From Corynebacterium urealyticum DSM 7109 (GTDB taxonomy: Bacteria > Actinomycetota > Actinomycetes > Mycobacteriales > Mycobacteriaceae): DNA of 64,000 bases. A program made the translations under genes and the position numbers. The stretch lies in contig NC_010545.1 in NCBI RefSeq assembly GCF_000069945.1, positions 124,001-188,000 on the forward strand, given 5' to 3'. Position 1 is the first letter of the stretch. The number at the start of each line of letters is the position of its first letter. This document shows positions 21,346 through 29,965 of the stretch, piece by piece. The notes under the pieces were generated by a model, which was not told the DNA's origin, searched no databases, and saw nothing but the letters and a program-made list of their open reading frames with translations.

Positions 21346-22977
21346 GTGAGTTACTTCGTGTCCAATCAGGCGGGGCTCAGCCCCTCCGACGTGGTTGGTT
21401 GCCGCCACCGTGCGCTGCTGCGCCGGGCGTTGGGCGGCCAGACCGCCCGCCTGTACTTGGATAGCGATTGGGAGCACCTTGCCGAGCGCGTCGCGAGTCG
21501 GATTTCAGCGTGGCGCCGGCGCTCCTTCGTCTTTGCCCAGCTACCCACCGCGCCACGGATCGGCGATAAGCTTCGCCCCACCCGCAGCGAGATCGCCGAT
21601 GGAGACAACGCGGTCGAGGAAACCCTGGAGGCGCTAGCGCGCGGGGATCGTTTGATCCTCAACCCCGTCCTCGAGCACGACGGGCTCGAAGTGCAAGTGG
21701 ACCTGCTCGTGCGCATGGACCCCGGGGTGGCGCTCGAGACTGCGGCCTACGCGCCGGTCATCATCACCGGGCACAACGCGACCCGCCCTGCGAAGAACCG
21801 CCACCGAGCGGATTGTCGCGTTGTCTCCGTCGACGCACTTGGATTGGGTCGCCCTGCCGCAACGATGCTGCGCCACCGCACCGTGGCTAGCGACGCCCAG
21901 CGCCTAGGGATGGCGAATATGATCCTGCTGAGCTGGGGTTTTGCCAGCTCCGACGTTGGCATCATCGGTCGCAGTCCGGGCGCGGAACCCGACGGTTCCC
22001 GCTGCTACTTCTTCGACGCCCAGCGCCTATACCCCGGGCTATTGGCTGCCTTTTCCGAGCCTGTCCCGACAGTGCCCTCCCGGGTCAAGGAGTGCCAGAC
22101 CTGCGAGTTCCATAATCATTGCCGCGCTCAGTTGCTCCAGACGCAGGACATTTCGCTGCTGCTGCCAGGGGACCGAAACCGGCCGTGGCGGGATAAGGGC
22201 ATCAATACGCTGCCTGCGCTCGCTGCCGCCGACGTGGGGGAGGCCAGCGCTCTGGCTGCGGCCTGGATGCGAGCTGAGGTGGCCATCCGACGGCCGGTGC
22301 AGCAGTGGTACCGCGGGCCACTGGTCCTCCCACAGGGCGAGGACGCAGTGGAGATCGACGTGGATATGGAGGCCCACCCGAGCCGTGGAACCTTCCTCTG
22401 GGGCACCTTCGACGGCCACCAATACGTGGCCTTCTCCGATTTCAGCCCCACCGGGGATGAGGGCCGCCATGTCGCGGAGTTGTGGGACTGGCTGATGTGG
22501 CGCCGGGAACGCGCACACGCCGAGGGCCGGAAATTCCTGATGTGGGTCTATGCCAAGCAGGGTGAACTCTACTGGCTGCGCCACTACGCCCGGCTCTACG
22601 GCGGCCAGGAGTACGGTAGCCCTAGCGCCGACGGCGGGCAGCGCCAGGTACGGATGCCGGCCCTGGCGGAGGTCAACGAGTTCATCCAGTCCCCGGAATT
22701 CGGCGATGTCTTCGAGTACGTCTCCCGTGGGCTGCTGGGGACCGGTTCGCTGGGGCTGAAGACGATCGCCCCGCTGGCAGGTTTCCATTTCAGCCAGGAA
22801 GGCGTGGATGGAAAGGCCGCGGTGGACCTCTTCGAGGTGGCCGTCGCCACCGGCGGGCGTACCGCCGACATTTCCCGGCGGACCCTGGAACGCTATAACG
22901 CGGACGATTGCGTGGCCACCCGCACAGTGCGCGGCTGGTTGCGCCGTGGCGCGCCGGGCATCAGCCTGGTGGAATAG
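21346..22977 (+). CDS. TM0106-family RecB-like putative nuclease
   Basis: 543 aa, GTG start at 21346. The N-terminal half resembles the RecB/Cas4-type nuclease fold: early Cys (VVGCRHRALLRR), ALARGDRLILNPVL, LEVQVDLLVRMD, then a Cys cluster KECQTCEFHNHCRAQL that, with the early Cys, could ligate an iron-sulfur cluster. The C-terminal half ends in a RNase H-like/DEDD-type part (FLWGTFDGHQYVAFSDF … RTLERYNADDCVATRTVRGWL). The architecture matches TM0106 family proteins, proposed to act in DNA repair or processing. Upstream promoter not identified; msrA follows 40 bp downstream on the same strand. Confidence 0.82.
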   Translation: MSYFVSNQAGLSPSDVVGCRHRALLRRALGGQTARLYLDSDWEHLAERVASRISAWRRRSFVFAQLPTAPRIGDKLRPTRSEIADGDNAVEETLEALARGDRLILNPVLEHDGLEVQVDLLVRMDPGVALETAAYAPVIITGHNATRPAKNRHRADCRVVSVDALGLGRPAATMLRHRTVASDAQRLGMANMILLSWGFASSDVGIIGRSPGAEPDGSRCYFFDAQRLYPGLLAAFSEPVPTVPSRVKECQTCEFHNHCRAQLLQTQDISLLLPGDRNRPWRDKGINTLPALAAADVGEASALAAAWMRAEVAIRRPVQQWYRGPLVLPQGEDAVEIDVDMEAHPSRGTFLWGTFDGHQYVAFSDFSPTGDEGRHVAELWDWLMWRRERAHAEGRKFLMWVYAKQGELYWLRHYARLYGGQEYGSPSADGGQRQVRMPALAEVNEFIQSPEFGDVFEYVSRGLLGTGSLGLKTIAPLAGFHFSQEGVDGKAAVDLFEVAVATGGRTADISRRTLERYNADDCVATRTVRGWLRRGAPGISLVE

Positions 22978-23017
22978 GCAGTAACCAAGCCCCAAGAGCA
23001 CGAAGGAGCACGCTTCA

Positions 23018-23713
23018 GTGGATCTTTTCGAAAGAATGAAGGCCCTCAACACAGCAGGCGCATACCGGGCACCGCGGGTCACCGCGGAGACGGCACTGGC
23101 GGGCGGCCGGCACCCGGTGCTGCCGAATCCGAAGCCACACATGGTGCTCGGCACGCCGCTCACCGGTCCCTGGCGGGAGGGCCAGGCGGAGCTCGTGGTC
23201 GGTATGGGCTGCTACTGGGGCGCCGAACGCATCTTCTGGGAAACGCAGGGCGTGGAATCCACTGCTGTCGGCTTCGCCGGCGGATTTACCCCGAACCCGA
23301 CCTACCGGGAAACCTGCACCGGGCGCACCGGCCATACCGAGGCGGTGCGCATCGTCTACGACCCGCAGCGGGTGAGCACCGCCGAGCTGCTACGGATCAT
23401 GTTCGAGAACCACGACCCCACCCAGGGCGACCGGCAGGGCAATGACGTCGGCTCGCAGTACCGCGGTGCGGTCTACGCCCTGGACGCCGAGCAGCTTGCC
23501 CAGGCGGAGAAGGCCGTCGAGGCGTGGCAGCCCGCTTTCACCGAGCGCGGTTTTGGTCCCATCACCACGGAAGTCGCGCTGCTGGCGGATACCCCGGCGG
23601 GCGAGTTCTACCTCGCTGAGGATGAGCACCAGCAGTACCTGGCGAAGAACCCGGACGGCTACTGCAATCACGGGCCGAATGGCGTGAGCTGCCAGACGGG
23701 TGTGCTCGGCTAG
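23018..23713 (+). CDS. msrA: Peptide-methionine (S)-S-oxide reductase MsrA
   Basis: 231 aa. Active site [10 protein letters not shown] (GCFWG variant with Tyr) gives the nucleophilic Cys near residue 68; [23 protein letters not shown] and [11 protein letters not shown] with resolving Cys follow. It repairs methionine-S-sulfoxide in proteins using thioredoxin or mycoredoxin. About 55 extra N-terminal residues are usual in corynebacterial MsrA. GTG start at 23018 with AAGGAG about 10 nt before. Close to the superoxide dismutase gene, giving a small oxidative-stress neighbourhood. Confidence 0.95.
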   Translation: MDLFERMKALNTAGAYRAPRVTAETALAGGRHPVLPNPKPHMVLGTPLTGPWREGQAELVVGMGCYWGAERIFWETQGVESTAVGFAGGFTPNPTYRETCTGRTGHTEAVRIVYDPQRVSTAELLRIMFENHDPTQGDRQGNDVGSQYRGAVYALDAEQLAQAEKAVEAWQPAFTERGFGPITTEVALLADTPAGEFYLAEDEHQQYLAKNPDGYCNHGPNGVSCQTGVLG

Positions 23714-23771
23714 TCCCTCGGGGAGATAGTCGGGATCGCAGGGGGCTTAGCCTCCACCTGCCCGGTGACAA

Positions 23772-23813
23772 GAAAAACCGGGTGGGCCACGGTCTCCCGT
23801 GAACCCACCCGGT
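23772..23813 (-). terminator. Terminator of sodA
   Basis: ACCGGGTGGG and CCCACCCGGT arms enclosing an inner stem, followed on the minus strand by TTTTT. A second hairpin, AAAGCC/GGCTTT, sits at 23815-23830. It may also stop msrA transcription. Confidence 0.75.
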
Positions 23814-23853
23814 CAAAGCCCGCAGGCTTTAAAGGTAAGTCTGTGATCCAGAC

Positions 23854-24456
23854 TTAGTTCTTCGCTGCAGCGAAACGCTCGGCGACGTCCTCCCAGTTGA
23901 AGACGTTCCAGACTGCCTTGACGTAGTCAGCCTTAACGTTCTTGTACTGCAGGTAGAAGGCGTGCTCCCACATGTCCAGCATCAGCAGCGGGGTCAGGTT
24001 GATGGAGGTCTGGCCCTGCTGGTCGGTCAGCTGCTGGATGACCAGCTGCTCGCCGATGTGGTCGTAACCCAGGACAGCCCAGCCGGAGCCCTGCAGGCCC
24101 AGCGCTGCGGAGGAGAACTGGTCCTTGAACTTCTCGAAGGAGCCGAAGTCGCGGTTGATAGCCTCAGCCAGCTCGCCGGTCGGCTCGCCGCCACCGTTCG
24201 GGGAGAGGTTCTTCCAGAAGATGGAGTGGTTGGTGTGGCCACCAAGGTTGAACGCGAGGTTCTTGGACAGCGCGCGGATCTGATCCGGGTTGGTGCCCTC
24301 CTCACGGGCCTTCTCCATAGCCTCGAGAGCAGCGTTAGCACCCTGCACGTAGGTGTTGTGGTGCTTGGAGTGGTGCAGCTCCATGATCTCGGCCGAGATG
24401 TGCGGCTCCAGTGCGTCGTATGCGTATGGGAGCTCAGGCAGCGTGTACTTAGCCAT
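23854..24456 (-). CDS. sodA: Superoxide dismutase, Mn/Fe family
   Basis: 200 aa, full length. N-terminal helical hairpin with the first ligands ([14 protein letters not shown]), [11 protein letters not shown], then the α/β domain with the ligand motif [15 protein letters not shown] (Asp and His). The [10 protein letters not shown] stretch and the family in corynebacteria point to a Mn enzyme, which I infer rather than see. It dismutates superoxide in the cytosol. GGAAGGA ten bases before the ATG. Confidence 0.95.
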   Translation of the reverse strand: MAKYTLPELPYAYDALEPHISAEIMELHHSKHHNTYVQGANAALEAMEKAREEGTNPDQIRALSKNLAFNLGGHTNHSIFWKNLSPNGGGEPTGELAEAINRDFGSFEKFKDQFSSAALGLQGSGWAVLGYDHIGEQLVIQQLTDQQGQTSINLTPLLMLDMWEHAFYLQYKNVKADYVKAVWNVFNWEDVAERFAAAKN

Positions 24457-24631
24457 TGTTCAATCAGTCCTTCCGAATTCTTTGAAAAGGTTCTAATTAT
24501 TACGAACGGCCGAACCAGTACTTTTATTCCCGCCTGGCCGTTAGTAACCAATTGTGGCGAAAAACCTGGGGCCCCGCAAGGGTGAGACGTCATTAAAGAA
24601 ACACGCAAACAGCGGTGCCACGGCGAGAACG

Positions 24632-25531
24632 CTAGGAAAGACCGAGGAATTCCTTGATGGCCGGCATCTCGCGTCGTGCCTGCTCAAGGCCTTCTTGGTA
24701 GGCCAGGGAAAGCTTCACTGGATTGCGGTCCTGATTGCTGATATTCATGATTTCAGGAATAAAAAGATACGCCTTACCCTGCTTTTCTAGCTCGAAGAGG
24801 TAATCGCGGGTCTCGTTATAACGCACGTGCCGGTCGGCGATGGAGTCCAGCAGTGCCGGGTACTGCCCGTGCGTGCGGCGCAGCAGCCACAGTGCGCGCC
24901 CCGCCGCGGACTTCCGGTACATCCGGGTGCGGGTCATGATCACGAGGAAGCGGTCGTAGTCGTCCTGCATCGCGGCATCGATGGGGATGCCGCCGGTGGG
25001 ACCGAACGCGCCGTCGAACCACGGCTGCCCGTCGACGACGGTGGCCGGCATGAAGACCGGGAGGGAGGAGGACGCGCGGGCTCGGATTAGGAAGTCCTCC
25101 GGGCTGTGGATGGACTCCCGGCCCCAGTGCTTCGTCTCGCCCGTCAGCGCGTTGAAGCCGGAGATTCGGTACTGCACTGGTGAGTTATTAAAGATCTCCC
25201 AGTCCATGCCCATCGGCTGGCCCGGCATGCCGGCCTCGCCGTAGATATAGCCCGCGTTGAAGAAGCCATCCCCGCGCAGCCAGGCCCGCCAACCGCCGAA
25301 ATTCGGATCGGAAGGGAAGGTGGTGAAGGTTTTGCGCATCCGGTCGGTGGTGCGGGAGACGTAATTGGCTACGTGAGAGGTCGCCGCGGAATTGCCCGTG
25401 ACGTGGGCGAAGTTCACATTTGATTCCAGCAAGGCCTCCACGAGCGCGGCGGAAAAGACCACGCGCATGGCTCCGCCTTCGAACACCAGCGAGGTGTCCG
25501 TGACATTCGGGGTTGGGGCTGCTTCGTGCAC
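24632..25531 (-). CDS. Patatin-like phospholipase family protein
   Basis: 299 aa. Oxyanion-hole motif FEGGAMRVVFSAAL, nucleophile-elbow GNSAAT at about residue 50 and catalytic Asp motif FDGAFG define a patatin lipid acyl hydrolase. The elbow is G-x-S-x-A rather than the usual G-x-S-x-G, a conservative change that should be noted. The C-terminal ~100 residues are typical of the bacterial YjjU-like group. Start is GTG 25531: TAATCT (25544-25539) lies exactly 7 nt before it; the ATG at 25585 would add 18 residues of unconvincing sequence. Confidence 0.83.
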   Translation of the reverse strand: MHEAAPTPNVTDTSLVFEGGAMRVVFSAALVEALLESNVNFAHVTGNSAATSHVANYVSRTTDRMRKTFTTFPSDPNFGGWRAWLRGDGFFNAGYIYGEAGMPGQPMGMDWEIFNNSPVQYRISGFNALTGETKHWGRESIHSPEDFLIRARASSSLPVFMPATVVDGQPWFDGAFGPTGGIPIDAAMQDDYDRFLVIMTRTRMYRKSAAGRALWLLRRTHGQYPALLDSIADRHVRYNETRDYLFELEKQGKAYLFIPEIMNISNQDRNPVKLSLAYQEGLEQARREMPAIKEFLGLS

Positions 25532-25538
25532 GTATCCA

Positions 25539-25544
25539 AGATTA
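25539..25544 (-). promoter_or_regulatory. -10 box, leaderless patatin gene
   Basis: TAATCT, 7 nt before GTG 25531. Confidence 0.5.
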
Positions 25545-25682
25545 CCCGGCGGCTTCGTGGGGTTGAGCGCGTGGGTGCGGTGCATGCGGTGGGAAGTCGA
25601 GGGTGGGGCGTGGCGTGAGTGTGGGGTGGGATGCGGAACACGCGTGGAGCAAGCGCGGCATAAGGTGCGGTGGAAAATCCGG

Positions 25683-25688
25683 TAGAAA
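25683..25688 (+). promoter_or_regulatory. -10 box, leaderless GDPD gene
   Basis: TAGAAA, 7 nt before GTG 25696. Confidence 0.45.
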
Positions 25689-25695
25689 AGGGGGC

Positions 25696-26469
25696 GTGCA
25701 GCACGAGGTGAAAATCATTGCCCACCGTGGTGCGTCCAAGCACCGCCCGGAACACACGATCGGTGCCTACGAACTCGCGGCCGCCCAGGGCGCGGATGGC
25801 TACGAGTGCGATATCCGGCTCACCCGCGACGGCCATGCAGTCTGCATTCATGACCGCACCGTCGACCGCGTGTCTGACGGAATGGGGGCGGTGTCCCGCA
25901 TGACGTTGGCGGAACTCAAGGCCCTTAATTTTGGGACGTCAACCCGGCCGGCTGGCGTGCTGGAACTGCGAGAGTTGCTGGAATTTCTGCAGGATATTCG
26001 GCACAGCGCGGGCGCTGGCCAACCCGAATTATTCATCGAGACCAAGCACCCGCATGTCCGGAGCTTGCAGGTGGAGGTGGAAATGCACCGCCAATTGGCG
26101 GCGGCGGGGCTGGCTGGCGGGGAGGGGATCTACCTGATCAGCTTCGATAGCTGGTCTTTGTGGCGCTCCCGGCGGATCAACCCGCAGGTAGAGCGCATCC
26201 AGCTGCGCCGGAAGTACCACCCGCCCACACGGCCGCTGCTGCGGGGATCGGGGATCGCAAGGCGCGCGGGGTGGTCCATCGAGCAGGCGATGGCGAGTAT
26301 TCGGGGCGATCGGCGAGGTGCTCCAGCGGACTACATCTGGACGGTCGACCAGGCGGAGCAGCTGCGGTGGATCGCCCAGCGCGGGGCACGATGGGTGGCG
26401 ACAAACTACCCCGGGGAGGCTGCGGGCTGGCTGCAAAACTCGGCCGGCGGAGGGGCGGGTCAGGCCTAG
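25696..26469 (+). CDS. Glycerophosphodiester phosphodiesterase
   Basis: 257 aa. GDPD TIM-barrel signature at the N-terminus: IIAHRGASKHRPEHTIGAY with the catalytic His and Glu, then GADGYECDIRLTRDGHAVCIHD with the second His. FIETKHP and the C-terminal IWTVDQAEQL complete the fold. It hydrolyses deacylated phospholipids to glycerol-3-phosphate and an alcohol. No signal peptide, so cytosolic. GTG 25696 is chosen by the TAGAAA-7 nt-GTG spacing; AGGGGG before it is too close to act as a normal ribosome binding site. Confidence 0.9.
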   Translation: MQHEVKIIAHRGASKHRPEHTIGAYELAAAQGADGYECDIRLTRDGHAVCIHDRTVDRVSDGMGAVSRMTLAELKALNFGTSTRPAGVLELRELLEFLQDIRHSAGAGQPELFIETKHPHVRSLQVEVEMHRQLAAAGLAGGEGIYLISFDSWSLWRSRRINPQVERIQLRRKYHPPTRPLLRGSGIARRAGWSIEQAMASIRGDRRGAPADYIWTVDQAEQLRWIAQRGARWVATNYPGEAAGWLQNSAGGGAGQA

Positions 26470-26506
26470 TTTTGCGGTGGGGTAGGGGCTTGTCTGTGAG
26501 GCAGGT

Positions 26507-26512
26507 TAGAAT
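26507..26512 (+). promoter_or_regulatory. -10 box, leaderless DUF5926 gene
   Basis: TAGAAT, 7 nt before GTG 26520. Confidence 0.55.
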
Positions 26513-26519
26513 CAGCAGC

Positions 26520-27437
26520 GTGGCTAAGAAAAATAAGAAGAATCAGGATCTGCCCGAAGGCATGAGCCGTCGCCAGGCGAAGCTCGCTGCCCGCGCCGCG
26601 GAGCGCGCGAAGCTGCAGAGGGACGCCCGTCCGTACGCGGACTTCGCGATGGAGTCCGACCTCGTTGCGCTGCAGGAGTTCGTGCCTTCCGCCCGCGTGA
26701 AGGTTGAGGTCGAGGGTATCGACTTCCCGGTATCTCTCGTGACCGTCTTGCCGGGCGCGGTGGCGGCGATGCGCCGCGCTGCCGAGGACGGTGGCGAGGG
26801 CTTCGTCGCGCTGCAGACGCAGCGCCCGGGTGATAACCCGAACCGTGACCTCGCGTACGCGCTGAACTGGATGAAGACCGCCCAGCCGGGTGCGGCCCTC
26901 GAGGTTGGCGTGGCTGACGGCAACGAGCCGGAGCTCACCGACCTGCTGGACCCGAAGGCCGACGCAGAGATCGTCGTGGAGCAGGACTTCAACTGGTGGC
27001 TCACCGAGGAGCACCAGGACAACCCGCAGGTCGCGGCGACGCTGCAGCGCGCCAACGACTCCGTCCTGCCTTCCGAAAAGGTGCGGGGCGAGTTCAAGGG
27101 TGCCGCCTGGTGGATTGATCCGGGCGAGCGCGCCCACATCCGCTGGGTTCGCCCGGAGGATGAGAATGAGCTGCTCAATGCGCTGGCTCGCGTCCACGCT
27201 GCTGGCGAGCTGCACCTCGGTGAGGGCTCCAAGTTCGCCGGCGTGTTCCGCACCCACGGTGTGATGGTTCCGGTCTGGGACCTCGATAACTCCTGGGAGC
27301 CGCAGACCTGGCAGAAGGGCCTGGAGGCGCTCGATAAGAAGATCGCCGAGGCTTTGGCTAATGACTCGGGCCGCTTCTCCCCGGAGGAGCAGAAGGCGAA
27401 GCAGACGATCGTGTCCCGCGAGGTCACGATTCGCTAA
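26520..27437 (+). CDS. DUF5926 family protein
   Basis: 305 aa. Begins with a basic tail (AKKNKKNQDLPEGMSRRQAK) and continues as a soluble α/β protein with PYADFAMESDLVALQEFVPSA, repeated aromatic/acidic patches (DFNWWLTEE, WWIDPGERAHIRWVRPEDE) and HGVMVPVWDLD. This matches DUF5926, a conserved actinobacterial family often near glycerophosphodiester phosphodiesterase genes; function unknown. Start: GTG at 26520, 7 nt after TAGAAT. Confidence 0.82.
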   Translation: MAKKNKKNQDLPEGMSRRQAKLAARAAERAKLQRDARPYADFAMESDLVALQEFVPSARVKVEVEGIDFPVSLVTVLPGAVAAMRRAAEDGGEGFVALQTQRPGDNPNRDLAYALNWMKTAQPGAALEVGVADGNEPELTDLLDPKADAEIVVEQDFNWWLTEEHQDNPQVAATLQRANDSVLPSEKVRGEFKGAAWWIDPGERAHIRWVRPEDENELLNALARVHAAGELHLGEGSKFAGVFRTHGVMVPVWDLDNSWEPQTWQKGLEALDKKIAEALANDSGRFSPEEQKAKQTIVSREVTIR

Positions 27438-27480
27438 GCCCCGGCTGGGGCCAGTAGTCCGCTGGTGGGGGGTACTCGGC

Positions 27481-27540
27481 CGGCGGGGCGCGCTGGCCCC
27501 GCCGCAGTAGCACGCTGAGTGGCGCGGGGACTCAGCGCGC
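27481..27540. terminator. Hairpins between convergent genes
   Basis: A perfect stem CGGCGGGGC/GCCCCGCCG (27481-27489, 27496-27504) and a second, one-mismatch stem (27510-27520 with 27530-27540). Position between the DUF5926 and LCP genes suggests bidirectional termination; T-runs are weak. Confidence 0.5.
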
Positions 27541-27541
27541 T

Positions 27542-29068
27542 TTAACGCAAGCTGCTGAACAGCTGTTCGGCGGCGGCCTGATCCCAGAGCAGGACGCTGC
27601 CCGCGTAGTTATCCGCGCTGCCCGAGGTCGGTACGACCTCCTGCTTCGCGCCGCGCATCTTCACCCCGAGGCGGGCGAGGTGCCACATGTGATCGCCCTT
27701 GTCCACGGTGAGGGATTTGGCGACGCCACCGACCGTGGGGAAGAGGCGGAAGGGGTTGAAAAGCGTGCCGGGGGAGAGCATCTTCTTGCTCAGCGCGGCG
27801 AGCAGCTGACGCTGGCGGCCCGCGCGATCGAGGTCGCCGCCCGCCGAGGTATAGCGGGAGCGCACATAGCCCAGGGCATTCGGCCCATCTAGTTTCTGGC
27901 AGCCCGCGGGCAGGTTAATGCCTGCCATCGGGTCCTCGAGGGGCTCCTCGAGGCACATCTCGACACCACCGACGCCGTCTACGGCGTTGGCGAAGCCGCC
28001 GAAGCCGACCTCTGCGTAGTGGTCGATCCGCAGGCCCGTGGCCTCCTCGACCGTGCGCTGCAGCAGCGCGGGACCCCCGAGAGCGAAGGCCGCGTTGATC
28101 TTATTTTCCCCGTAGCCGGGGATGTTGACGAAGCTATCGCGCGGCAGGCTGATCATCGTCGCCTTCCCGACGAGCGGCAGGTGCACCAGGATGATCGAGT
28201 CCGTGCGGCCCTCCGATTCATCGAGCATGCCCGCGGAGAGCCGGTCGGCGGTCTCCTGGTCCAGTCCGGCGCGGGAGTCTGAGCCGACGAGCAGCCAGTT
28301 GGTGCCCGCGGTTCCGCCCACGCGGCCCTCGTAGTTTTGGAGCGCTTCTGTGCGCTGCAGCTGGGAATCTGCCCACAGCAGCGTGCCGCTGCCAATCACC
28401 AGGAAGAGCGCGAGCAGGAGCAGCAGGGCCCGGCGGATGCCGAGGCGGCGCCGTGGTCGGCGGGGGCTGCCCGCGCGACGGGGGCGACCGCGGCCCGGGT
28501 CCATGCGTTGCGGTTGGCGGCCGGGGCCACCCCAGTCTGCGCCCCGGCCCGCCCCGCCCGCGGGCTGCGGGTACTGGCGGTAACCCTCGGGTCGGGCTGT
28601 GGCCGGGCGTGGGGGCTGCTGATATGCACCACGCGGCTGTGCCTCTGGGCGCGCCGGACGGTACGCGCCTTGCTGGGGGGCTGCGGCCGGGCGCGGGGCG
28701 TAGCCCTCCCGGCGATGGCCTGGCTGCGGCGTTTCAGCCGATGGGGCCTGTCGATAGCGCGGTGGCTCGGGACGCTGGGTTCTCTCTGGACGATGGAGCC
28801 CCTCTGCGCGCTCGCTCCTCTCTGGGCGCTGGAGCCTTTCGTGGCGCCCGCGTTCGGGTCCCGGCGCCGGGGACGGGCGCTGGCCGGCGGCGTCCGGAAT
28901 ATTCGAGCGGACATAGCGCGGCGGGGCAGGTGTCGGCCCTGGTCCGGGAGTGCTGGACGTCGCGTTCGACGCGGGACCAGGCGCGGGGCGACGACGCACC
29001 GGGCGGCCGAAACGGTCGGTCAGGATCCTGCCATCCCGGTCGCGGGCGTATTCATCGCGTGAGTTCAT
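27542..29068 (-). CDS. LytR-CpsA-Psr (LCP) family glycopolymer ligase
   Basis: 508 aa. Residues 1 to about 205 are a disordered Pro/Arg/Gln-rich cytosolic region; one membrane helix follows (ALLLLLALFLVIGSGTLLW), then the extracytoplasmic LCP domain with NWLLVGSDSRAGL, GRTDSIILVHL, MISLPRDSFV and GYVRSRYTSAGGDLDRAGRQRQLL, carrying the Arg/Asp residues that bind the pyrophosphate lipid and Mg. In mycolate-containing bacteria LCP proteins ligate arabinogalactan to peptidoglycan. This links it to glf, glfT2 and ubiA further along. ATG 29068 follows TAAGAT (29080-29075) by 6 nt. Confidence 0.9.
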   Translation of the reverse strand: MNSRDEYARDRDGRILTDRFGRPVRRRPAPGPASNATSSTPGPGPTPAPPRYVRSNIPDAAGQRPSPAPGPERGRHERLQRPERSERAEGLHRPERTQRPEPPRYRQAPSAETPQPGHRREGYAPRPAAAPQQGAYRPARPEAQPRGAYQQPPRPATARPEGYRQYPQPAGGAGRGADWGGPGRQPQRMDPGRGRPRRAGSPRRPRRRLGIRRALLLLLALFLVIGSGTLLWADSQLQRTEALQNYEGRVGGTAGTNWLLVGSDSRAGLDQETADRLSAGMLDESEGRTDSIILVHLPLVGKATMISLPRDSFVNIPGYGENKINAAFALGGPALLQRTVEEATGLRIDHYAEVGFGGFANAVDGVGGVEMCLEEPLEDPMAGINLPAGCQKLDGPNALGYVRSRYTSAGGDLDRAGRQRQLLAALSKKMLSPGTLFNPFRLFPTVGGVAKSLTVDKGDHMWHLARLGVKMRGAKQEVVPTSGSADNYAGSVLLWDQAAAEQLFSSLR

Positions 29069-29128
29069 GGGGACATCTTAGCGGGAGCGGTGCCACGCGG
29101 TCACGCGCACCGTCAGTAACACTGGTAA

Positions 29129-29240
29129 CTACAGCCCCAGCCATTCCAGGTTGAGGTGGCCGTCGGCGAGGGCATAGCCCGCGAAGGCCACCGTGTCGAT
29201 GAGCCCGTGGGCGACAACCAGCGGCCAGATCCGGCCAGAT
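29129..29240 (-). pseudogene. Detached 3' fragment of a CPBP protease gene
   Basis: The minus strand encodes, up to a TAG at 29129, a C-terminal piece reading GRIWPLVVAHGLIDTVAFA then GYALADGHLNLEWLGL. The intact CPBP protein at 32799-33581 ends GRVWPLVIAHGLIDTVAFA then GYALGGGGLVGVG. There is no start codon or upstream CPBP sequence; the flavin reductase gene ends 18 bp away. It is therefore a displaced or duplicated gene end. Confidence 0.8.
29169..29236 (-). repeat. Direct repeat flanking the nrd cassette, left copy
   Basis: 68 bp matching 32830-32897 at 61 positions by my hand alignment, same orientation, about 3.66 kb apart. Both lie in the coding sequence for the CPBP C-terminus. Confidence 0.8.
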
Positions 29241-29257
29241 CCGGGCAGTGCGGCGAG

Positions 29258-29833
29258 TTACGCCGCAGTCTCCGACACCAGCTGCGCGAAGCGCTGCACG
29301 TAGCCTGCCACGAAATCACGGGTGGCTTCGTTATTGAAGCTTCCGTCTTCGTTGAGCAGGGTGGGGGACTGGCCAAGGAAGACTTCCGGTTGCCCCGGGG
29401 TCGGCATGTCGAAATAGGAGAGCGCGAGGCGTAAGTTCTTCTGAGAGCTATAGCCACCCATGCGTCCCACGGAGTGGCTGATGATGCCGGCAGGCTTGTT
29501 CTTCCATGCGACGTCCCCATTTGGCTTGGAGCCGATGTCTACCGCATTCTTCAGACAGGCGGGGATGGTGCGGTTGTTCTCCGGGGTGACGAAGAGGATG
29601 CCGTCGGAGTTCTTGATGATTTCTCGGAACTCGCGGTATGCCTCGGGAACGGGCAGGTCGGTGACGGCGGGGTCGTCGTAGTCGAAGTTATAGAGTGGCA
29701 GGTGGCCGATTTCTACGATCTTGACGTCCCAGCTTTTGGGGAAGAAGGTGATGGCTTGCTTCGCGATTTTTCGAGCGAAGGAGCCTGCGCGCAAGCTCCC
29801 GACCAGGACACTGACGGTGTGCTGAGAGGACAT
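29258..29833 (-). CDS. NADPH-dependent FMN reductase family protein
   Basis: 191 aa flavodoxin-like fold. N-terminal phosphate loop GSLRAGSFARKIA binds FMN phosphate; FVTPENNRTIPACLKNAVDIG is the family's TPEYN-type flavin motif (Asn in place of Tyr); GRMGGYSSQKNLRLAL follows. It reduces flavins or quinones with NAD(P)H in the cytosol. GGGAGA before the ATG at 29833 sets the start. It is the next gene after nrdF (132 bp) on the same strand, so it could supply reduced flavin to NrdI; this partnership is inferred from position only. Confidence 0.88.
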   Translation of the reverse strand: MSSQHTVSVLVGSLRAGSFARKIAKQAITFFPKSWDVKIVEIGHLPLYNFDYDDPAVTDLPVPEAYREFREIIKNSDGILFVTPENNRTIPACLKNAVDIGSKPNGDVAWKNKPAGIISHSVGRMGGYSSQKNLRLALSYFDMPTPGQPEVFLGQSPTLLNEDGSFNNEATRDFVAGYVQRFAQLVSETAA

Positions 29834-29965
29834 TTGTGTCTCCCTTTCTGTTCGTGGGGTGTTCTTTTTTTGGGAACCTCTGTGGGTACGTTCGCCGCTT
29901 GGGTGGCGGAAGCGGCGGCGAGTGTTGTTTGGCGGGTTCCAGGCAGTGCAGGTTGGCGACTGTGT

